Below, in pieces: positions 1 through 7,309 of a stretch of 19,540 bases of DNA. The translations under genes and the position numbers were made by a program. The number at the start of each line of letters is the position of its first letter. The stretch's first letter is position 1. The stretch lies in assembly GCA_022360105.1 (NCBI GenBank), contig JAKSDL010000894.1, positions 1-19,540 of the forward strand. The letters run 5' to 3'. The notes beneath the pieces are model-generated. The model was not told where the DNA came from and did not search any database. It saw only the letters and a program-made list of their open reading frames with translations. The DNA comes from Pseudomonadota bacterium (lineage in GTDB: Bacteria > SAR324 > XYD2-FULL-50-16 > JAHJRI01).

Positions 1-126
1 CAGATAGTCATTCCGGATATCCCGACGAACCAGGGAGACACTCTCTATTTGGTTGTGGCAACAACTCCACATATATTTACAGGAGAAACCGAGCGATACA
101 ATTATAAATTTAAAATTTATAAATAA
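1..126 (+). CDS. C-terminal end of an unknown, probably secreted protein (5' end outside window)
   Basis: An open frame enters the window at base 1 and ends at a TAA at 124-126, leaving 41 residues. The tail is rich in beta-strand formers and alternating aromatic residues (DTLYLVVATTP, then YNYKFKIYK). This is typical of the last strands of an extracellular beta-sandwich domain; it faintly recalls the end of DUF6055-type proteins, but 41 residues are too few to decide. No catalytic motif is visible. A strong hairpin follows 11 bases after the stop, consistent with the end of a transcript. The function is not recognisable. Confidence 0.5.
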   Translation, partial: QIVIPDIPTNQGDTLYLVVATTPHIFTGETERYNYKFKIYK

Positions 127-137
127 GGTCGTTCAAA

Positions 138-169
138 CTGTTATCCCGGGCAAAGCCCCGGGGTAATAG
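138..169 (+). terminator. Strong stem-loop after the first gene, possible terminator
   Basis: The arms 138-150 and 157-169 pair over 13 positions around a 6-base loop (CAAAGC). Two pairs are G-U wobbles; the core CCCGGG/CCCGGG is GC only. It starts 11 bases after the stop codon of the partial gene. No T-tract follows on either strand, so it is not a textbook intrinsic terminator. It could be a factor-assisted terminator, an mRNA 3' stabiliser, or another member of the palindromic repeats in this spacer. Confidence 0.4.
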
Positions 170-302
170 GATTGATTGTCTCAGGCATAGATCTGGAGTA
201 GTGGTATTAAAATAATCTGATTATAAACTATTGGCATTCCATTCTGGCGTTTGTTTTGGCTGGCGGTAATTCTTGCTGATAACAGACTAACTGGCATCAA
301 GC

Positions 303-346
303 TCCATAGGAGCGGTATAAAGTAGCCAGTGGTTTCAACCACTGGT
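303..346 (+). repeat. Composite palindromic repeat, copy 1 (plus orientation)
   Basis: The unit has two parts. A box, tcCataggagcggtat, lies at 303-318. After it comes a perfect palindrome at 326-345 with 9-bp arms (CCAGTGGTT/AACCACTGG) around a 2-base centre. The reverse complement of 436-483 carries the same two parts in the same order with a few changes. The structure resembles REP-type (repetitive extragenic palindromic) elements; mobilisation by a RAYT-type transposase would be inference, since no such gene is in the window. Confidence 0.65.
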
Positions 347-370
347 GAAGGACCTCTCTGAATTACCAGC

Positions 371-410
371 CTTGTAGGGGCGACATAATAATCAGTGTCG
401 TCCCTGCAGG
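371..410. repeat. Imperfect inverted repeat between the two composite repeats
   Basis: Positions 371-384 match the reverse complement of 397-410 at 11 of 14 bases (cttgtaggggcgac against cctgcagggacgac). The motif GTAGGGGCGAC / GTCGTCCCTGCAG is the same type of box that flanks the other palindromes in the window. It would form a hairpin with a 12-base loop. No coding potential is visible here. Confidence 0.5.
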
Positions 411-435
411 ACTCATTAAGAATAAGGGGTAAAAT

Positions 436-483
436 ACCAGCGGTTAAAACCGCTGGCTACTTCTGTGCCACCCCTACGGGATT
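436..483 (-). repeat. Composite palindromic repeat, copy 2 (minus orientation)
   Basis: A perfect palindrome lies at 437-456, with arms CCAGCGGTT/AACCGCTGG and a 2-base centre. It is followed by gtagcc in reverse and by the box gtgccacccctacggga at 465-481. Read on the minus strand, this has the same order and nearly the same sequence as copy 1 at 303-346. The two copies thus face each other across a 90-base spacer. The arms differ from copy 1 by a compensated T-A to C-G change, so the pairing is conserved rather than the sequence. Confidence 0.65.
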
Positions 484-576
484 TAAACGGCATTCAATCA
501 CAAAGTTTCGAGTAATTCATAGTGAAATGTTAATAATCAGGTAAAAATTGAGTCTATTAAAATTCGGAGGTAGACA

Positions 577-3234
577 ATGAAACGATTAAAAACTCTTGTT
601 TATTCAATCCTGATGTGTGTTTTCATGTTAACAGGGAGCGCAACTGCTTCCAGTGTTGATATAACTACAATGACAAGTAGTGATATCGGCAATGTGGGCA
701 GTGAAGGTTCTTCAATCATTACCACGGATAGTATTATCATATTCGGTTCAGGGAATGACATTTGGGGCACTAATGATGCTTTTCATTATGTCTACCACCA
801 ATTAAATGGGAATGGTTCCCTGGTTACCAGGGTTGCAGAAATGGATAATACCGATTCATGGGCAAAAGTGGGAATCATGATACGAGAAACCTTGGATTCT
901 GATTCTCCGCATGCAATGGCCTTTGTTACACCTGAGCGTGGAATCAGCCTGGCATATCGTTTAACAAAAGGAGGGGACAGTGCCAGACATAATCTTACAG
1001 CAGGCACAACGCCTTACTGGCTCAAATTGGAACGTAACGATGATGTATTTAGTGCCTATAAATCTATCAATGGCTCTGACTGGGAAGCGGTAGGCGAGAT
1101 TACACTTTCAATATCCGAATCCGCATATATCGGTTTGGCTGTCACCTCCCATGCACATTCAAAACTCAATACAACAACGTTTGATAACATCCTGCTTACC
1201 GAACAAACTTCAAACCAGTTAGAAAGTATTGACATAGGAGATGCTCCCATAGCCGGATCGACTTCTCAAAATGATGATGAAGCAATCGTTTCCAGTTCCG
1301 GTGATACCATTTGGGGGCAAAATGATTCCTTTCGGTATGCTTACCTGACATTAAATCGAGACGGTTCACTTGTAACAAGAGTTACTGATATTACCAACAC
1401 ACATGATTGGGCAAAAGCAGGTATCATGATCAGGGAGACCTTGGATGCCGATTCTCCACATGCCATGGCCTTTGTGACATCCGGTAAAGGGATCAGTTTT
1501 CAGTACCGGATAACCAAGGGGGGAAACAGTGCACGAGAAGACCTCTTTTCCGGTTCTGCCCCTCATTGGCTAAAACTTGAACGCAAGAATCACATGTTTA
1601 CTGCTTACAAATCAGCTAATGGCACAGATTGGGAAATAATGGGCGATATATCTATTCCAATGCAAGAATCTGTGTATATCGGTCTGGCTGTTTCTGCCGG
1701 TAATTCCGACCAGCTCAATACATCCGTTTTTAGTAATATTTCACTATCTACCACGGATGCACCAGCCGATGATGTTGATGTCCATGAAGAAAATGATACC
1801 ATGGCGCAAGCCAAGGACATTCCGGAAAATGAAATCCAGGAACACAACTTTTTTGATGATCCGGTTGACTGGGTTAAATTTTCAGCAATAGCCAGCGTAG
1901 AATATAACTTAATAACATGGACAACTGGTCAAACCAATACAATCATCACTCTGTATGATGCAGCTGAGCAAGTATTAGCAAGTAACGATGACAAAGCGGC
2001 TGGAGAACTTGGGTCAAGAATTTTATGGACAGCCCCGTCAGATGGTACCTATTACCTAAAAATAGAATCGTATGCTGGTGTGTACGGCGAAAATCAAAAA
2101 TATACCGTACAAATTGGAAACAATGATCTACCTGTTGCTATTAACCAGACAGTTTATCTACATGCAATTACAGAAACCAACGTCACACTTACGGGTTCTG
2201 ACGCAAATTACGATCCACTCTCATTTCAAATTGTGACCCAACCAACTAAAGGCTCCATTTCCGGGACGGCACCGGATTTGATCTATACTCCAAATCAAGA
2301 TTTTACAGGTTCTGACCACTTTTCATTTGTCGTTAGTGATGGTAAAGACACCAGTAAAATTGGCACAGTATTATTTACGGAACCGCACACAAGTGCACCG
2401 GTTAAAGTATTCATCTTAGCTGGACAATCCAACATGCTCGGTTACGGTGAAGTTACTGAAAAACTTCCTCATGTTGACCACTTGCCAAAACTCACTGCAG
2501 AAGACCCGGCTACCTATGGTAAATATTGGACAAAACGTAATGACGTATGGGTCTGTATGCCAAACAGAAACCCGGGTGAACTAAAAATCGGCTTTGCTGC
2601 AAACAGGGAAAGAAACCTGGGACCAGAGTTATCCCTGGGACATGAATTTGGGGACCATTTTGATGAAGAAGTCCTATTCATCAAAGTTTCAGTTGGTGGC
2701 ACCACACTGGCTGAAGATTGGCTGCCACCCGGCGCCGTTGACCAGCCTGATGAAGTAGTGGGACCATTGTATGCCGAAATGGTTGCCTATGTTAATGATG
2801 TTTTAACAAACATGGGCGACTATTGGCCGGCATATCAAGGCCAAGGATACGACGTTAGCGGTTTCATCTGGCTTCAGGGTTGGAATGATATGCTTAAACC
2901 GGATTTTCTAAGCATCTATGAAGAAAACCTGATGGCCCTTGTAAGTGATGTACGCTCAGAAATTGGAATACCGGACTTACCTGTCATGATCATGGACTCT
3001 CCAAATGATGGTGTAAGTGCAAACCACTTAGCCCTGGCACAGGCAAAACAAAATGCGGTAATAAGGCTGAATGATATCCATGCAGGAAGTGCTGTTTATG
3101 TGTCCACCGATGCAACGACAGGCTTCTGGGATCCGTCAGGCTGGGGACCAAGTTTTCATTTCAACCTCAGTGCCAAAACATATATAAAAGTTGGTAATGC
3201 TGGTGCTGCGGCATTCTTACCCCTGGTTCAATAA
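577..3234 (+). CDS. Secreted modular protein with C-terminal sialate O-acetylesterase (SASA)-type hydrolase
   Basis: The 885-residue protein starts at an ATG with GGAGG six bases upstream. Residues 1-24 form a signal peptide (KRLK, hydrophobic core, ATA cleavage site). Two concanavalin-like/DUF1349-type domains follow, about 50-212 and 233-395; they are in register (W63 against W246) and clearly duplicated. A PPC-type beta domain lies at about 400-515 and a cadherin/VCBS-like domain at 520-602. The C-terminus (609-885) is a SASA/CE6-like SGNH hydrolase. It has GQSNM with Ser618, GGT, the WLQGWND block near 765-771, and SFHFN with His861 as likely catalytic histidine. The probable role is deacetylation of acetylated extracellular polysaccharide outside the membrane; the substrate is unknown. 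No sorting tail or dockerin is visible. It stands alone as a transcription unit. I am sure of the hydrolase family and less sure of the exact names of the accessory domains. Confidence 0.85.
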   Translation: MKRLKTLVYSILMCVFMLTGSATASSVDITTMTSSDIGNVGSEGSSIITTDSIIIFGSGNDIWGTNDAFHYVYHQLNGNGSLVTRVAEMDNTDSWAKVGIMIRETLDSDSPHAMAFVTPERGISLAYRLTKGGDSARHNLTAGTTPYWLKLERNDDVFSAYKSINGSDWEAVGEITLSISESAYIGLAVTSHAHSKLNTTTFDNILLTEQTSNQLESIDIGDAPIAGSTSQNDDEAIVSSSGDTIWGQNDSFRYAYLTLNRDGSLVTRVTDITNTHDWAKAGIMIRETLDADSPHAMAFVTSGKGISFQYRITKGGNSAREDLFSGSAPHWLKLERKNHMFTAYKSANGTDWEIMGDISIPMQESVYIGLAVSAGNSDQLNTSVFSNISLSTTDAPADDVDVHEENDTMAQAKDIPENEIQEHNFFDDPVDWVKFSAIASVEYNLITWTTGQTNTIITLYDAAEQVLASNDDKAAGELGSRILWTAPSDGTYYLKIESYAGVYGENQKYTVQIGNNDLPVAINQTVYLHAITETNVTLTGSDANYDPLSFQIVTQPTKGSISGTAPDLIYTPNQDFTGSDHFSFVVSDGKDTSKIGTVLFTEPHTSAPVKVFILAGQSNMLGYGEVTEKLPHVDHLPKLTAEDPATYGKYWTKRNDVWVCMPNRNPGELKIGFAANRERNLGPELSLGHEFGDHFDEEVLFIKVSVGGTTLAEDWLPPGAVDQPDEVVGPLYAEMVAYVNDVLTNMGDYWPAYQGQGYDVSGFIWLQGWNDMLKPDFLSIYEENLMALVSDVRSEIGIPDLPVMIMDSPNDGVSANHLALAQAKQNAVIRLNDIHAGSAVYVSTDATTGFWDPSGWGPSFHFNLSAKTYIKVGNAGAAAFLPLVQ

Positions 3235-3253
3235 AGAGCTTGAGGGTAATTGA

Positions 3254-3287
3254 AGAGCTAACTGTTTATGCAATATTGTATAGCTCT
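3254..3287 (+). terminator. Weak stem-loop after the esterase gene, possible terminator
   Basis: Seven-base arms AGAGCTA (3254-3260) and TAGCTCT (3281-3287) pair perfectly, 20 bases after the stop codon. A T-rich stretch (ctttttcttt, 3294-3303) follows. The 20-base loop is long and the stem has few GC pairs, so this is a tentative call. Confidence 0.3.
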
Positions 3288-3514
3288 GACTCGCTTTTTC
3301 TTTGCTTCACTTGGTATCATATCCCCGAGTGTTTCAGGCGGCATTTTGGAGCTTTTTAAGCTGATCAAAGGAGTTATCTTAAATACGGTTCCTCCCGGCT
3401 TTTAAAGCTCGAATCTGCCTGTGTCCCAAAGGGACGACTCTGACACCTTGCAAGCTGTTGCATTTGATCCGCGACAATTTTACAGCAAACAATCCGGAAA
3501 GCGCTTGGCTTTGA

Positions 3515-3544
3515 TTGACAAGCGAATTTTTCAACCGCTAAGAT
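3515..3544 (+). promoter_or_regulatory. Possible sigma70-like promoter for upp
   Basis: A perfect TTGACA (3515-3520) is followed after 18 bases by TAAGAT (3539-3544), which matches the -10 consensus at four of six positions. The upp start lies about 150 bases downstream. The long leader and weak -10 keep confidence low. Confidence 0.28.
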
Positions 3545-3700
3545 GTATTGATGGCGTGGGATAGAACACCACTCGGAATAATCAGTCTCTTGTTGCCTGG
3601 CTCAGAATATGGGGTCTGAATCAGATCAATCAACAACAAATCGATTAAATACTCACCAGACAGAAACGTTCATAACAACCAAAGAAATGCGGAGGCAATT

Positions 3701-4327
3701 GTGGCGACTTATATTGCAGATCATCCTTTAATTAAACACAAACTGGGCTTAATGAGAAAGAAAAACCAATCCACCAAGGATTTCAGGGATCTTTCATCGG
3801 AAATTGCCCGTTTGTTGACCTATGAGGCCACTAAGGATCTGGAGACCGAGAAGACACCTATCGAAGGCTGGGCCGGTACTGTGGACGCAGAATTCATCAA
3901 GGGAAAGAAAATAACTATCGTTCCTATTCTTAGGGCCGGACTGGGAATGATGGACGGTGTCATAGATATGGTACCTTCCGCTAAAGTCAGTGTTGTGGGA
4001 TTTTACAGAAATGAGGAGACTCTGCAGCCTGTTCAGTATTATGTAAAACTGGCTTCAAATATCGAGCAAAGAATCGCCTTGATTTTGGATCCTATGTTGG
4101 CAACCGGAGGGACCCTGCTGGCAACTATCGATCTTCTGAAAGCGGCCGGTTGTACCAAAATTAGAGGGCTGTTCATTGTTGGCGCCCCGGAGGGAGTGAA
4201 GAAAGTGGAAGAACTGCATCCCGATGTCGATATTTACCTGGCCAGCATCGATGAAAAATTGAACGATATTGGGTATATTCTTCCGGGACTGGGAGATGCA
4301 GGTGATAAAATTTTCGGTACCAAATAA
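3701..4327 (+). CDS. upp: Uracil phosphoribosyltransferase
   Basis: This enzyme converts uracil and PRPP to UMP plus pyrophosphate in pyrimidine salvage, in the cytoplasm. The 208-residue length is normal for the family. The PRPP-binding loop is present as [10 protein letters not shown] (Asp130 to Thr138), along with the early [13 protein letters not shown] segment and the C-terminal [13 protein letters not shown] uracil-site region. The start is GTG with GGAGG five bases upstream (3691-3695). The gene is probably monocistronic. It converges on the Nudix gene with only 19 bases between the two stops. That gap contains a short 5-bp inverted repeat (TTGAG/CTCAA), too weak to call as a terminator. 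Confidence 0.96.
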   Translation: MATYIADHPLIKHKLGLMRKKNQSTKDFRDLSSEIARLLTYEATKDLETEKTPIEGWAGTVDAEFIKGKKITIVPILRAGLGMMDGVIDMVPSAKVSVVGFYRNEETLQPVQYYVKLASNIEQRIALILDPMLATGGTLLATIDLLKAAGCTKIRGLFIVGAPEGVKKVEELHPDVDIYLASIDEKLNDIGYILPGLGDAGDKIFGTK

Positions 4328-4346
4328 ACGTTGAGAATTTCCTCAA

Positions 4347-4904
4347 TCAGCTTCGATGCTTGATGGAGCGCTCAAAATAGATGTTCTCCATGTGATAATC
4401 GAAACTGCCCTTACGTCGATCCTCAAAAAAGCGTTCCAGGGTAACCCGAATTACCTTGAACGCGATTTCATCCCACGGGACATCCTCTTCTTTAACCAGT
4501 TTTACCTCCAGACTCTCCGCCCCGGCATCAAAATTTGTATCTGACAACTGACCGTAGAACATGTAATAGATTTGATTAATCTGAGTCATGTTAAAAAGGC
4601 CGAACGATTGCAGATTTTCTATCCTGGCGTTTGCTTCTTCCCTTGTTTCCCTGAGTGCTCCGTCCAGAACACTTTCCCCGTTCTCAAGATATCCCGCCGG
4701 CAGTGTCCACCTGCCGTAGCATGGCTCTATGGCCCGTTTGACAATTAAAATTTTGTCTTCCCAAATCGGTATCGTTCCTACCACCAATCTTGGATTAAAA
4801 TAATGGATAAAGCCACATTTGGTGCAAACGTCTCTTTCACGATCATCGCCTTGCGGAATTTCTATTTTAGTCGCAGAACCGCATTGTGTACAAAAATTTA
4901 TCAA
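4347..4904 (-). CDS. Nudix hydrolase with N-terminal zinc ribbon
   Basis: The enzyme probably cleaves a nucleoside diphosphate linked to another group, with a divalent metal, in the cytoplasm; the substrate is unknown. With the TTG at 4904 as start it has 185 residues. CxxC pairs at 5/8 and 27/30 form a zinc ribbon like that of NADH pyrophosphatase relatives. The WTLPAG segment leads into the Nudix box at 71-93 (G-x5-E-x7-RET-x-EE). The usual final Gly of the box is Asn, a tolerated variant in some members. Start choice: relatives begin just before the first CxxC, which favours the TTG at 4904; an ATG at 4922 and a TTG at 4952 are in frame, but none has a strong ribosome site. It converges with upp. 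Confidence 0.85.
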   Translation of the reverse strand: MINFCTQCGSATKIEIPQGDDRERDVCTKCGFIHYFNPRLVVGTIPIWEDKILIVKRAIEPCYGRWTLPAGYLENGESVLDGALRETREEANARIENLQSFGLFNMTQINQIYYMFYGQLSDTNFDAGAESLEVKLVKEEDVPWDEIAFKVIRVTLERFFEDRRKGSFDYHMENIYFERSIKHRS

Positions 4905-5010
4905 ACTCTTTACCCCGTACATGAATGTCCAATGTTTCGTCAGATATAACAATCCACCGTTTGTTTGTATACCTTAAAAGTGGTCAACTGTATTACCTGG
5001 CGCATCAATG

Positions 5011-5113
5011 GTGCTGTTCCTGCGGGACCCAATGAATCTTTGGGATAACGACCAGCGGTGTTAACCGCTGGCTATCGATGGCAGAGACCATTTGAGTCCC
5101 ATAGGAATGGCAC
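5011..5113. repeat. Composite palindromic repeat, copy 3, with inverted flanking boxes
   Basis: The centre is a palindrome at 5052-5071 with 8-bp arms (CCAGCGGT/ACCGCTGG) and a 4-base loop. On either side lies a 20-base box, 5011-5030 and 5094-5113. One box matches the reverse complement of the other at 15 of 20 bases (core GTCCC-N2-AGGA). The result is a nested, roughly symmetric element of about 103 bp, built from the same parts as the repeats at 303-483. Confidence 0.6.
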
Positions 5114-5189
5114 TGATGCCTTCCAATCCATTGAATTAAAATACTTCCCGTAAATTTCGATACAATCCTGGGGAGTTGTCTGTTGGTTT

Positions 5190-5221
5190 TTTCCAGCCTT
5201 CAAGCTATGATGGGCTGGAAA
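5190..5221 (+). promoter_or_regulatory. Stem-loop in the leader region of the AOR gene
   Basis: Nine-base arms TTTCCAGCC (5190-5198) and GGCTGGAAA (5213-5221) pair perfectly around a 14-base loop, ending 36 bases before the AOR start. No T-tract follows on the plus strand, so an intrinsic terminator or attenuator is unlikely. An operator or an mRNA-level element is possible; function is inferred from position only. Confidence 0.35.
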
Positions 5222-5257
5222 TCACAGCTATATTTTTGAATCTATTGCAGGTATCAA

Positions 5258-7309
5258 GTGATGACGGATAGTCAAGAGTTTAATATCCAGGGAATTATGA
5301 ACAAAGTCCTGAGAGTAGATCTCACGACTCAGCAGGTATCAACGGAAGATCTGGATAAAACCCTTTCTTCCCTGTTCTTTGGTGGGCGAGGATTGGGTGT
5401 CGCATACCTGTTTCAGCACTTTCAGGATTTGACCGCAAAGGGTTTGTACGCCAATGCTTTTGCCGATGTCGATCCGCTATCCCCTGACAATGTCATTGTC
5501 ATTTCAACGTCTCCCACTACGGGAACCAGAATGCCCACGACCGGCAGGGTGCACATGAATTACAAATCACCCGCGACAGGAGGATTGGGGAGCACAAATG
5601 CAGGTGGACGCTGGAGTGTGGATTTTAAGCGCACAGGCCATGATGTTCTCATAATTACCGGTCATTCCAAGACGCCCGTTTATCTGGTTATAACCGATTC
5701 AGGCGTTCAATTTCAAAATGCAAGCGAATTTATCGATCTTAATTCCATCGATACCAGGGAACAGATTCGTCAGAACCTGTCAAAAAAAGCCCAAGTGTTA
5801 ACCATAGGCATTGGAGGAAAAAAACAATCCATGTTTTCGGCTGTCATGAGCGACAAAGGTAAAGCCCTTGGCAGAGGAGGTGGGGGTGCTGTTTTTGGTG
5901 CTAAAAACCTTTATGCCGTTGCTGTTTTGGCAGATCCGGGAATACCGGTGGAAGTGGCAGATCCGGAGCGCTTACGCGTCAAAAACAGATCAGGAGCAGG
6001 TCATCACGCCAAATTAAAGTTGGATATGGGCAAGTTTACCCGAAGGGAAAGTGCTTATGGCATTCTTTCTTCAATGGGATCACTCGGTTTGCTGGGCATG
6101 GTGGACAATTTCAACCAACTTATCCACAACAACATGAAAGATACCTGCCATGATCCGGCTGATATTGCTCAAATAAACGGTGAGGCCCTGAGAAATCATG
6201 ATCGGGATACGGCTCCCGGCAAACCCAGGGTTAAAGTCAAAAAGGGTTCCTGCTTCAATTGCCCGATCATCTGCAAAAGGGAAACCCAACTGATTGATGG
6301 GGATGGCAGGGTCGTGGAAAAAGGGGAAGGACCTGAATTCGAATCGGTCACCCTGCTTGGCGCCAATCTTTCAATTTATGATTTGGCAGTTATCACTCCG
6401 GCCAATTATCTGGCCAATCATTATGGGCTGGATACCATCTCCCTGGGATCAACCATCGCCGCTTTTTTCGAACTTTACCAGCTGGTTTCAGAGAAATCCA
6501 AATCTGAACTTGGGGAACCAGAAGTGCAATTCCTCCAGGAAGTTCAGCCATTCGTCAATGAATACGGTGAACCTGCTTTTGGCAAGGCAGAATTGCTAAT
6601 TCCTCTGATTCACCTGATTGGTAACCAGGAGGGCATAGGCAGTCAGCTGGCACAGGGTTCCTATCGATTTTGTTCCCGCTACGGACATCCGGAGTTCTCC
6701 ATGAGTATCAAAAAACTGGAATTGCCCGCCTACGATCCCAGGACTTCATACTCCCAGGCCTTATGTTATGAAATGAACAATCGCGGTGGATGTCATCTGG
6801 AAGGTGGATATACGGCACCTCATGCATATTGTGCAGGATACGGAGAATGGCCCGGAGATCGCACGGAAGGAACCCCCTTGGTTGCAAAAAATGCCACACT
6901 GAAAAACGTCACTTTGGATGTCATTGGCGTCTGTACCTATGGCTCCTTTTCCCTGGGACTGGATGAATATGCATCGTTGATTTGCGCGGTGACCGGACAC
7001 CATTACAACTCTGAGATACTGAAAACAATCTCACTGAGAACCATCACCCTGGAAAGATCATTCAACACCTTATGTGGCTTGACGGAAGCAGACGACTGGC
7101 TGCCCGACAGGTTTTACAATGAACCAATTATCGCTCGTGGCAAGCAAGTGATTTGTGATCGGAAGCATTTTAAAACAATGCACGAGCAGTACTACCATTC
7201 GGTTGGTTGGGATAAGCGTGGTATACCGCTACCCCAAACTTTGGAAGAACTCCGTCTTGACGGGTTTTTCCAGAAGCAATCAATACGAGAATTGATGGAA
7301 AAAAGATGA
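5258..7309 (+). CDS. Aldehyde:ferredoxin oxidoreductase family protein (tungsten/molybdopterin enzyme)
   Basis: Members oxidise aldehydes to acids, or reduce acids, with a bis-pterin tungsten centre and one [4Fe-4S] cluster, passing electrons to ferredoxin. The 683-residue protein starts with the usual G-x-MNKVLRVDL segment. It has the AFOR N-domain motifs TGTRMPTTGR and GGRWSVDFKRTGHD, and ALGRGGGGAVFGAKNL near 205-220. The cluster cysteines are Cys332, Cys335 and Cys339 (CFNCPIIC), with Cys606 in NTLCGL. It is somewhat longer than classical AOR (about 600 residues). No signal peptide is seen, so it is cytoplasmic. The start is GTG 5258 or the adjacent ATG 5261; a further ATG at 5297 follows an AGGG. 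Its stop overlaps the start of the aldolase gene (ATGA), implying translational coupling. The substrate is not identifiable. Confidence 0.92.
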   Translation: MMTDSQEFNIQGIMNKVLRVDLTTQQVSTEDLDKTLSSLFFGGRGLGVAYLFQHFQDLTAKGLYANAFADVDPLSPDNVIVISTSPTTGTRMPTTGRVHMNYKSPATGGLGSTNAGGRWSVDFKRTGHDVLIITGHSKTPVYLVITDSGVQFQNASEFIDLNSIDTREQIRQNLSKKAQVLTIGIGGKKQSMFSAVMSDKGKALGRGGGGAVFGAKNLYAVAVLADPGIPVEVADPERLRVKNRSGAGHHAKLKLDMGKFTRRESAYGILSSMGSLGLLGMVDNFNQLIHNNMKDTCHDPADIAQINGEALRNHDRDTAPGKPRVKVKKGSCFNCPIICKRETQLIDGDGRVVEKGEGPEFESVTLLGANLSIYDLAVITPANYLANHYGLDTISLGSTIAAFFELYQLVSEKSKSELGEPEVQFLQEVQPFVNEYGEPAFGKAELLIPLIHLIGNQEGIGSQLAQGSYRFCSRYGHPEFSMSIKKLELPAYDPRTSYSQALCYEMNNRGGCHLEGGYTAPHAYCAGYGEWPGDRTEGTPLVAKNATLKNVTLDVIGVCTYGSFSLGLDEYASLICAVTGHHYNSEILKTISLRTITLERSFNTLCGLTEADDWLPDRFYNEPIIARGKQVICDRKHFKTMHEQYYHSVGWDKRGIPLPQTLEELRLDGFFQKQSIRELMEKR

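Larger units (their letters stand above)
127..576. other. 450-bp non-coding spacer with a repeat array
   Basis: No frame here has a credible start, ribosome site and length. The stretch holds a hairpin (138-169), two composite palindromes in inverted orientation (303-346, 436-483) and an imperfect inverted repeat between them (371-410). The last 15 bases contain the GGAGG ribosome site (566-570) of the next gene. I see no tRNA, rRNA or clear promoter. Confidence 0.6.
3235..3700. other. 466-bp non-coding spacer before upp
   Basis: No convincing gene is seen. It holds the possible terminator at 3254-3287 and an imperfect 12-base inverted repeat (3349-3360 against 3399-3410, 10 of 12 paired). 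A box at 3421-3446, with the palindrome GTCCC-AAA-GGGAC inside it, resembles the boxes of the composite repeats. A possible promoter for upp lies at 3515-3544. I found no tRNA-like cloverleaf by eye. Confidence 0.5.
4953..5257. other. 305-bp spacer before the AOR gene
   Basis: This stretch is non-coding as far as I can see. It holds the composite repeat at 5011-5113 and the hairpin at 5190-5221. Upstream signals of the divergent Nudix and AOR genes must lie here, but I see no promoter worth calling. Confidence 0.5.

Noticed and set aside
127..576. CRISPR array made of the palindromic repeats
   Set aside because: The repeats are few, inverted relative to each other and irregularly spaced, with no cas gene nearby.
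6294..6599. 101-codon frame within the AOR gene
   Set aside because: Same-strand out-of-frame shadow; the AOR frame has continuous family motifs through this stretch.
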